The notes beneath the pieces are model-generated. The model did no database searches, was not told the DNA's origin, and saw only the letters and a list, made by a program, of their open reading frames with translations. A stretch of DNA of 64,000 nucleotides from Candidatus Albibeggiatoa sp. nov. NOAA. GTDB taxonomy: Bacteria > Pseudomonadota > Gammaproteobacteria > Beggiatoales > Beggiatoaceae. The position numbers were made by a program, and so were the translations under genes. The DNA lies in NCBI GenBank assembly GCA_025800385.1, contig JAOXRS010000257.1, forward strand, positions 1 to 64,000. Reading direction: 5' to 3'. Shown here in pieces: positions 52,993-61,960 of this stretch. How positions within the stretch are numbered: the first letter of the stretch is position 1; every line of letters starts with the position of its first letter.

Positions 52993-54039
52993 CTAATGAT
53001 TGAGTGCAGAACCCAGTAATTTAGCAGTTAAATCGACTACAGGAATAATATGCTCATATGCCATGCGTGTGGGGCCAATCACACCTAACACCCCGATGGT
53101 TTCACCATTTACGACGTAAGGCGAAGTCACCACACTACAGTCTCCCAACACTTTATAACCTGATTCTTCACCAATAAAAATCTGTAGCCCTTGACTATCA
53201 ATCACTTGGTCGAATAATTGTAAAATATCATGTTTTTGATTAAATGCAGAAAATAAATGGCGCAATTTCTCAATATCGGACAAATCCACAATATCCATCA
53301 AATTGGTTTGCCCACTCATGACGTAATCACCTTTAGAGTCGGCTTTATCAGGAAATACTTGGGTTGTCATTTCGATCACGGCTTGCATCAACTTATCCAT
53401 TGATTCACGTGCTTCTTGCATTTCATTGGTAATTTGATCGCGCACGGCATTTAAGTCTTTGCCAATAAAAGCATTATTTAAGTAATTTGCAGTTTGTTCA
53501 AGTTCTGAGGCGGAATATTGACGTGAGGTCTGAATAATCTTATTTTGTACTTCATGGTCGTTGACCACTAAAATCACTAATACGCGTTTATCCGATAGCG
53601 GTAAAAACTCTACATGACGTAAGGTGTTGCACAATCGGCGGGGGAGCATCACAACACTGGCAAGATGAGTGATTTCAGACAGCAGGCTGGAGGTTTGGGT
53701 TAATAATTCTTGTTCACTTTGTTGCGCTTGTGCTAATTGTGTCCTAATTACTTGAATTTCACTACTTTTCAGCGGCTTCACTTGTAACAATGAATCAACA
53801 AATAAACGATAACCCAATACGGTTGGAATCCGTCCCGCCGAGGTATGTGGCGAACGAACCAGCCCCATGTCTTCTAGGTCAGCCATAATATTACGAATCG
53901 TGGCAGAACTTAAATCCATATCAAATTCTTTAGCTAAGGTGCGAGAACCAACAGGCAAGCCTTCTTTGATATATTTATTAACCAAAAGCTTGAGTAAATA
54001 TTGAGCACGCTCATCAATCTTGTCGGGTGTTTTTGCCAT
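52993..54039 (-). CDS. hrcA: Heat-shock repressor HrcA
   Basis: A 348-residue repressor that binds CIRCE elements before groE and dnaK operons and is kept active by GroEL. The N-terminal winged helix covers ERAQYLLKLLVNKYIKEGLPVGSRTLAK to SSATIRNIMADLEDMGLV, with the family motif SPHTSAGRIPTVLGYRLFVD. The middle GAF-like and C-terminal parts end with VIGPTRMAYEHIIPVVD. The ATG at 54039 gives the compact start; a GTG at 54054 would add five residues. No CIRCE element or chaperone gene is in the window. Confidence 0.95.
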   Translation of the reverse strand: MAKTPDKIDERAQYLLKLLVNKYIKEGLPVGSRTLAKEFDMDLSSATIRNIMADLEDMGLVRSPHTSAGRIPTVLGYRLFVDSLLQVKPLKSSEIQVIRTQLAQAQQSEQELLTQTSSLLSEITHLASVVMLPRRLCNTLRHVEFLPLSDKRVLVILVVNDHEVQNKIIQTSRQYSASELEQTANYLNNAFIGKDLNAVRDQITNEMQEARESMDKLMQAVIEMTTQVFPDKADSKGDYVMSGQTNLMDIVDLSDIEKLRHLFSAFNQKHDILQLFDQVIDSQGLQIFIGEESGYKVLGDCSVVTSPYVVNGETIGVLGVIGPTRMAYEHIIPVVDLTAKLLGSALNH

Positions 54040-54174
54040 AAGGCTGAATCTCACAACTTATCTGTGCACAGTTTCCGTGCGGTCTCGTCAAACGATGTTG
54101 ACTAAAAGTATTAGGGCAAGCATTTGAGTTTCAAGTTTTATCAAAAGCCAGTATATAAATTATTACCTTAAAAA

Positions 54175-54357
54175 TTAGGATTTTGCAAATTCTTTTAAGA
54201 TCATCGGCTGAATATAATCCGCTTCGCCACCAGAGGATAAGATCAAAGGGCATTGTGGTACGTAGCCTTCTTTGATTTTAGCATTCACCTTATTTTCAAT
54301 GGTTTCCAATAAACGTCCTTTTACGATTATATAAACAGGTTTTTCTGCATCAGACAT
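54175..54357 (-). CDS. Small DUF1737-like protein
   Basis: A 60-residue protein with the pattern VYIIVKGRLLETIENKVNAKIKEGYVPQCPL, resembling the DUF1737 family of small proteins of unknown function. No membrane segment. I chose the ATG at 54357 with AAAGGAA upstream; a longer frame to 54414 would add 19 residues without support. It lies on the same strand as hrcA, 135 bases upstream of it, and may have its own transcript. Confidence 0.65.
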   Translation of the reverse strand: MSDAEKPVYIIVKGRLLETIENKVNAKIKEGYVPQCPLILSSGGEADYIQPMILKEFAKS

Positions 54358-54608
54358 CGCTATATTCCTTTGTACAAGAGTGAGAAACACCGTTACTTTA
54401 CAATTTACCAGCACTCAATACAAGCCATGAGATTAGCGTGGAGAAATATGCTATTATCAAAGGTGAGTATTTTTTAATTTAATTCGTATCGAATATAGCA
54501 TTTTATAAACAAAGTGCTTGATTTTATTTAGGCTGTCCTTATCTAGGATGGCAAAATTGTACGCTTTAAAACAAACTATTTATTAATGCAATAACGAGGA
54601 TAATGCCG

Positions 54609-54848
54609 ATGCCTATTTATGAGTACGCTTGTGAAGACTGTGGCCACACAATGGAAAAAATGCAAAAAATGAGTGATGAGCCATTAACCACTTGCCCCAA
54701 GTGCAATAAAGACACTTTGCGTAAACTCATTTCTGCGGGTGGTTTTCAGTTAAAAGGCGGCGGCTGGTATGAGACTGATTTCAAAAACAAGCCAGCCCCA
54801 GCTTGCCAAGCGAATACAGGGGGTTGTCCTGCCTGTCCTGCTGATTAA
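54609..54848 (+). CDS. FmdB-family zinc-ribbon protein
   Basis: A 79-residue protein with the FmdB N terminus MPIYEYACEDCGHTMEKMQKM and a zinc ribbon made of two CXXC knuckles: CEDC near 8-11 and CPKC near 29-32. A further two CXXC-like pairs follow at the C terminus (CQANTGGCPACPAD). The ATG at 54609 is eight bases after GAGGA; the ATG six bases earlier is too close. Members are annotated as regulators in some methylotrophs, without general proof. Confidence 0.82.
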   Translation: MPIYEYACEDCGHTMEKMQKMSDEPLTTCPKCNKDTLRKLISAGGFQLKGGGWYETDFKNKPAPACQANTGGCPACPAD

Positions 54849-54860
54849 CCAGCAAGCAAA

Positions 54861-54893
54861 TGCAGTGTTACAATTAAAATCCGTAGCACTGCA
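54861..54893. terminator. Hairpin after the FmdB gene
   Basis: TGCAGTG (54861-54867) pairs with CACTGCA (54887-54893), 12 bases after the stop. No T-run follows, so it is a weak terminator candidate. Confidence 0.35.
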
Positions 54894-55017
54894 CTATGCC
54901 TAATATCCTGCCATATTTTCTCTTTTTCCACAGTTATACATAACAAATCATACATTTCTAACATATTACAAAATAAAAAAACGAAATTAGCATCTAATCC
55001 ATGTCATAATTCTTTTC

Positions 55018-58000
55018 ATGCTACATTTTTATCACAGTAATCATATTGAAGTATTAGCCAAAGAATTGGCCAATAAAATCAAACAACAGCCACTGAATGA
55101 CCCATTTGCAAAAGAATATATTATTGTTCAAAGTAAAGGCATGGAACGCTGGTTATCGATGACGCTGGCGCAACATTTAGGGATTACCGCAAATATAGAA
55201 TATCCTTTTCCAGACAGTATGTTATGGAAGTTGATGTATTGGAGTTTGGATAATTTACCAGAACAGTCTTATTATAAGCGAGAAGTGATTTTATGGAGCT
55301 TTATGACCATATTGTCACAAAATAAGCAAAATCCACAATTTCAAGAAATTAACAATTATTTACAAGACGATAAAACAGGCAATAAACAATTTCAGCTGGC
55401 ATGGCGACTGGCGAATTTATATGACCAATATGTTGTGTATCGGCCGCACTGGATTCGTGATTGGGAAAACGATTTGCAGCCTCGAGTATTGGGCATGGAT
55501 CGACAGGCTAATTGGCAAGCTTCATTGTGGCGGGTGTTGAATCAATATTATGGGCATACTCAACATAAAGCTAAATTACGCAGCCAGCTATTCCATAAAT
55601 TAAGTAATGGTTTACCTCTGAATTTACAGCAAAAATTACCCAGCCGAATCAGTGTGTTTGGTATTGCCGCATTGCCGCCTTTTTACATCGAAGTGTTCAC
55701 CCAATTAAGCCAATGGACAGACATCCATTTTTTCCTATTTAATCCGTGCCAAGAATATTGGGGCGACATTGTGTCTGATAGTGAAATTGCGCATCAAAGT
55801 GTGGAAGATGGAAAACCTGTTGCCCCTGAAACTTTGTATTTTGAAAAGGGTAATAGTTTACTGGCTTCTATGGGTAAATTGGGTCGTGATTTTTCAAAAC
55901 TGTTACTTGAGTTATCTGATGAACAAGCAAAAACCTATCCGAAATTTATTGAAATACCCGAATCCAATTTATTAACTACAATCCAAGCGGATATTTTACA
56001 TTTGCGTGAACGTGGGCTTGATATACCAGCAATGTGGATTGGACAAAAAGACAAATCATTACAAATACATGTTTGTCACAGCCCAATGCGCGAAGTGGAA
56101 GTTTTATATGACCAATTATTAAATCTATTTGACCAAGATAAAAACCTTTTGCCAAAAGACATTGTGGTGATGATGCCCAATGTGGAGAAATATGTACCGT
56201 TTATTGAAGCTGTTTTTGGTACGGTGGTTGATGATAAAGCTAAGATTCCATTCAGTATTACAGATCGTAGTTTGCGCAATGAAAGCATTTTGATTGATGC
56301 ATTTTTTGCTATTTTAGAACTTTGTCAAAGTCGGTTTGGTGTGAATGAAGTTTTAGCAGTTTTGGATCATGTTCCGATTCAACGTCAATTTAAGCTCACT
56401 TCTGCAGATTTAGCCTTAATTCGACACTGGGTGATTGAGACCAATATTCGTTGGGGGGTTGATGCCAAAAGCCGTGAAAACATGGAGCTGCCAGCTTATA
56501 AAGACAATACATGGCGCGAAGGTTTGCAAAAAATGTTAATCGGCTATGTGTTACCTGCACAGAATGAATATTTATTTTCTGGCTTATTACCTTATGATGA
56601 TATTGAAGGTAGCGATGGTTTAATTTTAGGTCGTTTTATCCATTTTATGGAAACTTTATTTACGACCGTCGATATTCTGGAAACTGATCGTACTTTATTA
56701 GAATGGCGTACATTTATTCTTGATTTAGTTGAACAGTTTATTTTCAGCAACGAAGAAACCTTATCCCAATTACAGCAAATTAGGAATGTGCTAGATCGCT
56801 TGGTTAATTTGGAAGGCACTGGCGAATCGCAATTGGCGGGTTTTAATCAACCTGTTAGCTTTAGTGTAATTTTTGCGTATTTAAAACAATATTTGGATGC
56901 TGAACCTTCTCCTTTACATTTTTTAACAGGTGGTATGACATTTTGTGCATTGCTGCCTATGCGTAGTATTCCATTTAAGGTTGTGTGTTTATTGGGTATG
57001 AATGACAATGATTATCCTCGCGGCAATCAACCTTTAAGTTTTGATTTGATTAACCATTATCCGCTACGTGGCGACCGTTCTCGTCGTAACAATGACCGCT
57101 ATTTATTTTTAGAAGCTTTGCTGTCTTCTCGCCAATGTTTTTATATCAGTTATATCGGCCATAATATTAATGATAACAGCGAATTGCCTCCTTCTGTTTT
57201 AGTTAGTGAATTATTAGATTATGTGCAAAAAGGTTTTAAACATCCAAAAAATGCAATTTTAGACGAAATTATTACTCATCATCCATTACAAGCATTTAGC
57301 CCTAAATATTTTAGTGGTGAGCATCAAAAACTATTTAGTTATTCCAATGAATATTGTACCGCCAGTCACTCTATGTTTGGGGAACGTGAATTGTACCGCC
57401 CATTCATTGAAATGCCTTTGCATCCGACTGAAATCACAACTTTGGAATTAGAGCAACTGATTCGTTTTTTCACCCATCCAACCAAATATTTATTAAGACA
57501 TGGTCTAGGCATTTTGTTGCCACAAGCAGAAGGTTTTATTGAAGAAAGTGAACCATTCGAATTAGACTTTTTAACCCGTTATCTTTTGGGTAATTTATTG
57601 GTTGAGAAAGGTTTTTTGCAACATGATTTAAACGAATTTCAACCTATTATTCGTGCAACAGGTCAATTGCCTTATGGTGAAGTGGGTGAGCATATTTATA
57701 GTCAATTGCAAGTACAAGCAGAATCTTTTATCGAATCTATTCAAGAATATAGCCAGCAAAAAAAATTAGATACGGCATCCGTGATTATTGATTTACCGAA
57801 TCGAGTACAGTTAATTGGTAATCTCCCCAACTTATGGGAAAAACAACAATTACAATATCGTTGCAGTAAATTGAAAGCTAAAGATTTTATTAAATTATGG
57901 CTACAACATTTATTGTTAAATGCAGCGAAACGAGAAGATTTACCAAAACACAGCATTTTAATTGGTACAGATAAACAATTTAAAGCCAGTCCCGTTCTGG

Positions 58001-58308
58001 ATAGTTATGACATTTTAGCCCAGTTGGTGCAAATTTATCAGGATGGGTTAAAGCACCCTTTAGCCTTTTTTCCTGAAAGTGCAATGAAATTTGTAGAAAC
58101 AGTACAAAATCCTAAGAAAGGCGAACAGAAAGCGTTACAAGCAGCCATTCAAAGTTGGCAGGGTTCGCAATATGCGCGGGGAGAATGTCTTGATCCATAT
58201 TATGAGTTATGTTTTGCCAATGATGTGACTTTACCCGTAGAGCAAGAGGCATTTAAGCTCATTGCTCAACAATTTTACGCGCCACTATTAAAATATGTGA
58301 AACAGTAG
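55018..58308 (+). CDS. recC: Exodeoxyribonuclease V subunit gamma RecC
   Basis: A 1096-residue subunit of the RecBCD helicase-nuclease, which recognises Chi sites while processing double-strand breaks. The N terminus MLHFYHSNHIEVLAKELA and the early motif IIVQSKGMERWLSMTLAQHLGI are diagnostic, as are VMMPNVEKYVPFIEAVFG and LLGMNDNDYPR. Length is normal. The usual partners recB and recD are not beside it: the next gene is convergent mrr with seven bases between stops. Confidence 0.96.
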   Translation: MLHFYHSNHIEVLAKELANKIKQQPLNDPFAKEYIIVQSKGMERWLSMTLAQHLGITANIEYPFPDSMLWKLMYWSLDNLPEQSYYKREVILWSFMTILSQNKQNPQFQEINNYLQDDKTGNKQFQLAWRLANLYDQYVVYRPHWIRDWENDLQPRVLGMDRQANWQASLWRVLNQYYGHTQHKAKLRSQLFHKLSNGLPLNLQQKLPSRISVFGIAALPPFYIEVFTQLSQWTDIHFFLFNPCQEYWGDIVSDSEIAHQSVEDGKPVAPETLYFEKGNSLLASMGKLGRDFSKLLLELSDEQAKTYPKFIEIPESNLLTTIQADILHLRERGLDIPAMWIGQKDKSLQIHVCHSPMREVEVLYDQLLNLFDQDKNLLPKDIVVMMPNVEKYVPFIEAVFGTVVDDKAKIPFSITDRSLRNESILIDAFFAILELCQSRFGVNEVLAVLDHVPIQRQFKLTSADLALIRHWVIETNIRWGVDAKSRENMELPAYKDNTWREGLQKMLIGYVLPAQNEYLFSGLLPYDDIEGSDGLILGRFIHFMETLFTTVDILETDRTLLEWRTFILDLVEQFIFSNEETLSQLQQIRNVLDRLVNLEGTGESQLAGFNQPVSFSVIFAYLKQYLDAEPSPLHFLTGGMTFCALLPMRSIPFKVVCLLGMNDNDYPRGNQPLSFDLINHYPLRGDRSRRNNDRYLFLEALLSSRQCFYISYIGHNINDNSELPPSVLVSELLDYVQKGFKHPKNAILDEIITHHPLQAFSPKYFSGEHQKLFSYSNEYCTASHSMFGERELYRPFIEMPLHPTEITTLELEQLIRFFTHPTKYLLRHGLGILLPQAEGFIEESEPFELDFLTRYLLGNLLVEKGFLQHDLNEFQPIIRATGQLPYGEVGEHIYSQLQVQAESFIESIQEYSQQKKLDTASVIIDLPNRVQLIGNLPNLWEKQQLQYRCSKLKAKDFIKLWLQHLLLNAAKREDLPKHSILIGTDKQFKASPVLDSYDILAQLVQIYQDGLKHPLAFFPESAMKFVETVQNPKKGEQKALQAAIQSWQGSQYARGECLDPYYELCFANDVTLPVEQEAFKLIAQQFYAPLLKYVKQ

Positions 58309-58315
58309 GAAAATA

Positions 58316-59215
58316 TCATTGTCCAAGAAAATAAATCGGTGTGAGTGGTAAACGCTTTTTATCTTCATCGGGCAATTTTTCATAAAAATCCTGCCATAAA
58401 CCAATAAAGCGATCAAAATCAATCAGCTCAACATGTACATGTGAATTTCTAGCAGTAGCCTTTGCATCTGCGGTAAATCCACCCGTTGATACAAAAATAC
58501 CGACATCGCCTTCACGTTGCAACAAACCCATTAACTGACGAATTTCTTGTACAGTCGCTGATGTTTCTCGGTGTTTGATTTGGACTTTCATTCTAGGCGT
58601 GACTGTGCCCAAAGGATCACGATAAGCAATCACATCTAAACCACCATCTTTGCCTTTCGGTGCAATAAATGGCGTGTAATAACCCATGCCCCGTAATAAA
58701 GCAGCCACTACATCTTGAAATTCATACGGATTTAAGTTAGCGACAAATGCTTTTAAGCCCTCAATCGCAATTTCTTCATATTCATCAATAGTGGCTTCAC
58801 TGAGTTTTTTAGAACGATCCTGCTCCTCTTTTCCCTCTTCCTCGTCAACTGCATCAATGGTTTGTCTGGCTTTCCATTCTTGATATGCATAATTAGCTTG
58901 TAACAATAAATTGGATTCCCCCAGTTCTAAAGCGGCTTCACCTTCAGGGGTTAAATACCAAATCCCATTATTTTTGAGTAAAAAACCTGCTTTTCGGCAA
59001 TCGATGGTATAAAACTGTAAAATAGATTTCCAGCGCACTTGGCCTGATTTCTCATATCGGGCTTTTGCCCATCCATCCAATTCTACCCGTTTGCCGACCT
59101 CTTCGATAACTTTACGGCCTTGCAATTCGCCATTGTGTTCTTTTAGCACCCCAAATGCAGCAAAAATCAATTTCTCTGCTAATTTTAAAGATTTGGAATT
59201 ACGTGCTTTAGCCAT
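58316..59215 (-). CDS. Mrr-type restriction endonuclease
   Basis: A 299-residue protein. The N-terminal winged-helix Mrr_N domain (about 10-105) includes KSILQFYTIDCRKAGFLLKNNGIWYLTPEG. The C-terminal nuclease (about 155-295) has the PD-(D/E)XK core: Glu165 in NPYEFQDVV, Asp194 in GGLDVIAYRDP and Q212-I-K214 in KVQIKHRE. Mrr cuts methylated DNA in Escherichia coli. Start ATG at 59215 follows AGAGAG. No methyltransferase is near, consistent with a type IV enzyme or a general repair nuclease. Convergent with recC. Confidence 0.85.
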   Translation of the reverse strand: MAKARNSKSLKLAEKLIFAAFGVLKEHNGELQGRKVIEEVGKRVELDGWAKARYEKSGQVRWKSILQFYTIDCRKAGFLLKNNGIWYLTPEGEAALELGESNLLLQANYAYQEWKARQTIDAVDEEEGKEEQDRSKKLSEATIDEYEEIAIEGLKAFVANLNPYEFQDVVAALLRGMGYYTPFIAPKGKDGGLDVIAYRDPLGTVTPRMKVQIKHRETSATVQEIRQLMGLLQREGDVGIFVSTGGFTADAKATARNSHVHVELIDFDRFIGLWQDFYEKLPDEDKKRLPLTPIYFLGQ

Positions 59216-59296
59216 CGTGCTCTCTTTAGTTAGGATTGTTATCAATGCGTTATGGTAGTTTAACATTTTCAGCCAAACAACTGATTGCGCTATTCA

Positions 59297-59326
59297 TTGG
59301 CTGATTGAAACATATCATTATATACT
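59297..59326 (+). promoter_or_regulatory. Candidate promoter of the alpha/beta hydrolase gene
   Basis: TTGGCT (59297-59302) and TATACT (59321-59326) are spaced by 18 bases, 59 bases before the ATG. The -35 is weak. Confidence 0.35.
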
Positions 59327-59384
59327 TGGTATTAAGTATTCGTTTTGCACATTTTTGATGCACTTAACTCAATGAGATCAAACA

Positions 59385-60320
59385 ATGCAACACTGGTGGC
59401 AACAGCAATTCCCTAAAGGCTGTCAATTCGCGCAAATTGAAGATGCAAATCAGCAAATGGTTAATATTGCTTATGGTGAAAAAGGCCAAGGTAAAACCTT
59501 GATTTTATTGCATGGTTGGGGATTGTGGAGTTATGCGTGGCATAAAAATATTGATCCACTTGCTGAGCATTTTCGCGTGATTTGTTTAGACTTCAAAGGG
59601 TCAGGCTTTTCTGACAAACCTGCGAAACCTGAAATCGTTGGCCATCAAATCATTGAAACCATCAATTTTATTAAACAAGTTTCTGATGAGCCTGTGATTT
59701 TACTTGGGGAATCTTTAGGTGGTTTAGTTGCATTGGGTGTAGCTGAGCAAGCCCCTGAATTGATTGACCAATTGATTGTAGTGGATGCCGCGATTTTCCC
59801 TAAAAAAATGCCAAATCTAGGTATGTATTTATTGGGTATTATGCCTCTGGGGCTAGTACGTTTTGCTGATCGATTACGCTTGGCGCGGTTGTTTTATCCC
59901 GTTATCTACTACGTTGTGAAAATGAGTCATGCGCAAACTCATCATAAAATACCTGTCGAAAAGTTGAAAAAGGCGATTCAACAAAATATTTACCCGTATT
60001 ATCATTTCCCTAATGCCATCACTAAATTAATTGAAGACACCAAAATTGGCATTAACGAGCTGTTGAAACAAGAGCGGGGCGAGCCAAATTTTTTAACTGA
60101 AGTGCAACAAAAATTGGAAACTATTCAATGTCCCACCCTGATTTTATGGGGTGAGAAAGACATCTGGTTTCCTGTCGCTCATGCGGAAAGATTGCATAGT
60201 ATATTGCCTGATTCTCAATTAACTGTGCTTCCAGATTGTGGACATCATGCCACCAGTGATGCCTCGGAAACGGTGAATCAAGCGGTTATCGAGTTTGGTA
60301 CTCAAGTTGAAAAATCTTAA
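59385..60320 (+). CDS. Alpha/beta hydrolase
   Basis: A 311-residue hydrolase. The oxyanion segment LLHGWG is at 41-46. The nucleophile Ser110 lies in GESLGG (108-113). The acid is Asp259 in WGEKDIW, and the base His287 or His288 in PDCGHHAT. There is a helical lid in the middle (about 140-230). No signal peptide. The substrate is unknown; similar folds include esterases, epoxide hydrolases and haloalkane dehalogenases. Its 3' end overlaps the convergent nucleotidyltransferase gene by four bases. Confidence 0.85.
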   Translation: MQHWWQQQFPKGCQFAQIEDANQQMVNIAYGEKGQGKTLILLHGWGLWSYAWHKNIDPLAEHFRVICLDFKGSGFSDKPAKPEIVGHQIIETINFIKQVSDEPVILLGESLGGLVALGVAEQAPELIDQLIVVDAAIFPKKMPNLGMYLLGIMPLGLVRFADRLRLARLFYPVIYYVVKMSHAQTHHKIPVEKLKKAIQQNIYPYYHFPNAITKLIEDTKIGINELLKQERGEPNFLTEVQQKLETIQCPTLILWGEKDIWFPVAHAERLHSILPDSQLTVLPDCGHHATSDASETVNQAVIEFGTQVEKS

Positions 60321-60874
60321 ATTAAATCAGCTTTGCTATCCACATCACGCAACACCCCTGCATCATCGACAGGCAATAATTGTATATCGTGATTTTTTAG
60401 TATCGACTTTGCGCCGCTATCACCTTGCAACGCTAATAATTGTTGACCAAAACATTGATTAAAACCAACAGGATGGCCACGTTGATTGTTAAATGTGGGG
60501 GCGGTGATGAGTACGCCATTTTCTACATTTTGACGAATTTGTTTTAACGTATCGTTTTGAATCCAAGGCATATCACCCAACGCAACTACCCAGCCATCAG
60601 CATTTTGACTCGCAGCAACGCCTAAAGCCAAATTGTCACCCATGCCCGCATCAGGGTTCGATTGTGTAACCACTTGACAGTTAAGCGATCGTAATGCTTG
60701 CTGCAATGCTTGATCTGTTTCACGCACGACGACAATACAATGTTCAAATACGGTGATTAGTTTTCGCGCCGAAGCAATACCGATAGGTTCGCCACTTGGC
60801 AATGGATGCAACAACTTATCACCACCAAAACGTGTACCATGACCTGCAGCCAGCAAGATAGCAACAATATTCAT
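60317..60874 (-). CDS. MobA-like molybdopterin nucleotidyltransferase
   Basis: A 185-residue enzyme of the MocA/MobA-like NTP transferase group, which attaches CMP (or GMP) to molybdopterin. The nucleotide-binding start is ILLAAGHGTRFGGDKLL (6-22). Other marks are VVALGDMPWI, the metal-site region, and APTFNNQRGHPVGF. It follows xdhC with a four-base overlap and lies downstream of the molybdenum hydroxylase subunit, so the cytosine dinucleotide form used by xanthine-oxidase-type enzymes is likely. Choice of CTP over GTP is inference. Confidence 0.88.
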   Translation of the reverse strand: MNIVAILLAAGHGTRFGGDKLLHPLPSGEPIGIASARKLITVFEHCIVVVRETDQALQQALRSLNCQVVTQSNPDAGMGDNLALGVAASQNADGWVVALGDMPWIQNDTLKQIRQNVENGVLITAPTFNNQRGHPVGFNQCFGQQLLALQGDSGAKSILKNHDIQLLPVDDAGVLRDVDSKADLI

Positions 60875-61824
60875 GAGATTTGGCGGCGCACAGCGGTGAT
60901 ACCAGCCATGATTGATAAAGCGATTTCAGGCGGGGTTTTACTGCCAATACTTAAACCGACAGGGGCATGTAGGCGATTAATTTGGGTTTCGTTTAAATCT
61001 AACTGGGTTAAGCGTTCACGACGGGCAGCACTGGTTTTACGCGAACCCAACGCACCAATATAAAACGCTTGAGTTTTCAATGCTTCCATCAAGGCCATGT
61101 CATCCATTTTGGGATCATGAGCTAAGGTAATCACAGCCGCACGAGGATGGTTTGCCAGTTCAAGTACCGCATCATCAGGCATCGTCGTAATAAAGTTCAC
61201 CCCTTGCTCTTGCCAGTCTGCTTGCATCTCTCGTGGATCACACACGGTGACGCTATATCCCAACATCAATGCGATTCGAGCTGTATAACGTGCCAATTGT
61301 CCTGCCCCGATTAACAATAATTGCCAAGCTGAACCAAAAACTTGATTAATATTGTGTTCGTCTGCGCTGAATTCTTGGATATTGTTTGCGGGATGTAATG
61401 ACACTTCTCCTGTATCCAGACAAACTTGTCGCCGCATTAATTCGCCTGCTTCGATTTTTGATAATAGAGTTTGCATTTGCGCAGCGTGTTCTAGTGGCTC
61501 AATTAATAACTCTAAACGTCCGCCACAAGGTAAGCCGAATCGTGCCGCATCACCCGCTTTGACCCCATAGTCAATTAACATCGGATGGGTTACAGATAAT
61601 TCGCCCGTACGGAATCGTTCCAATAAATCGTCTTCAACACAACCACCCGACACTGAACCAGAAAACTGTCCATCGCCACCCATGACCATCAATGAGCCAC
61701 AAGGGCGGGGTGATGATCCCCATGTTTTAACCACCGTGACTAATGCAACACGCTGTTGAGCTTTTATCCAGTTGATTGCAGTGGTAATGATTTCGCGATC
61801 TGTACCAAAAGATATATCTGTCAT
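60871..61824 (-). CDS. XdhC/CoxI-family molybdoenzyme maturation protein
   Basis: A 317-residue chaperone that binds molybdenum cofactor and helps insert it, with a terminal sulfur, into xanthine-dehydrogenase-type enzymes. The N-terminal CoxI domain has VTVVKTWGSSPRPCGSLMV and FSGSVSGGCVEDDLL. The C-terminal Rossmann-like domain has LLIGAGQLARYTARIALMLG, VTLAHDPKMDD and ALGSRKTSAARRERL. I start it at the ATG at 61824; a TTG at 61851 is also possible and neither has a clear ribosome site. Between the hydroxylase subunit and the MobA-like gene. Confidence 0.92.
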   Translation of the reverse strand: MTDISFGTDREIITTAINWIKAQQRVALVTVVKTWGSSPRPCGSLMVMGGDGQFSGSVSGGCVEDDLLERFRTGELSVTHPMLIDYGVKAGDAARFGLPCGGRLELLIEPLEHAAQMQTLLSKIEAGELMRRQVCLDTGEVSLHPANNIQEFSADEHNINQVFGSAWQLLLIGAGQLARYTARIALMLGYSVTVCDPREMQADWQEQGVNFITTMPDDAVLELANHPRAAVITLAHDPKMDDMALMEALKTQAFYIGALGSRKTSAARRERLTQLDLNETQINRLHAPVGLSIGSKTPPEIALSIMAGITAVRRQIS

Positions 61825-61960
61825 TGGAAATAATATTAAAAAGGTGGGCAACGTTTAGTTATCTAGCTGCCAATATTTGGAAAAAGATAGGATGAATGGC
61901 TTGCAACCAAATATATGTGCGGTTATTTGATCGCTTACCACACCCTATGTACTCTAAAAA

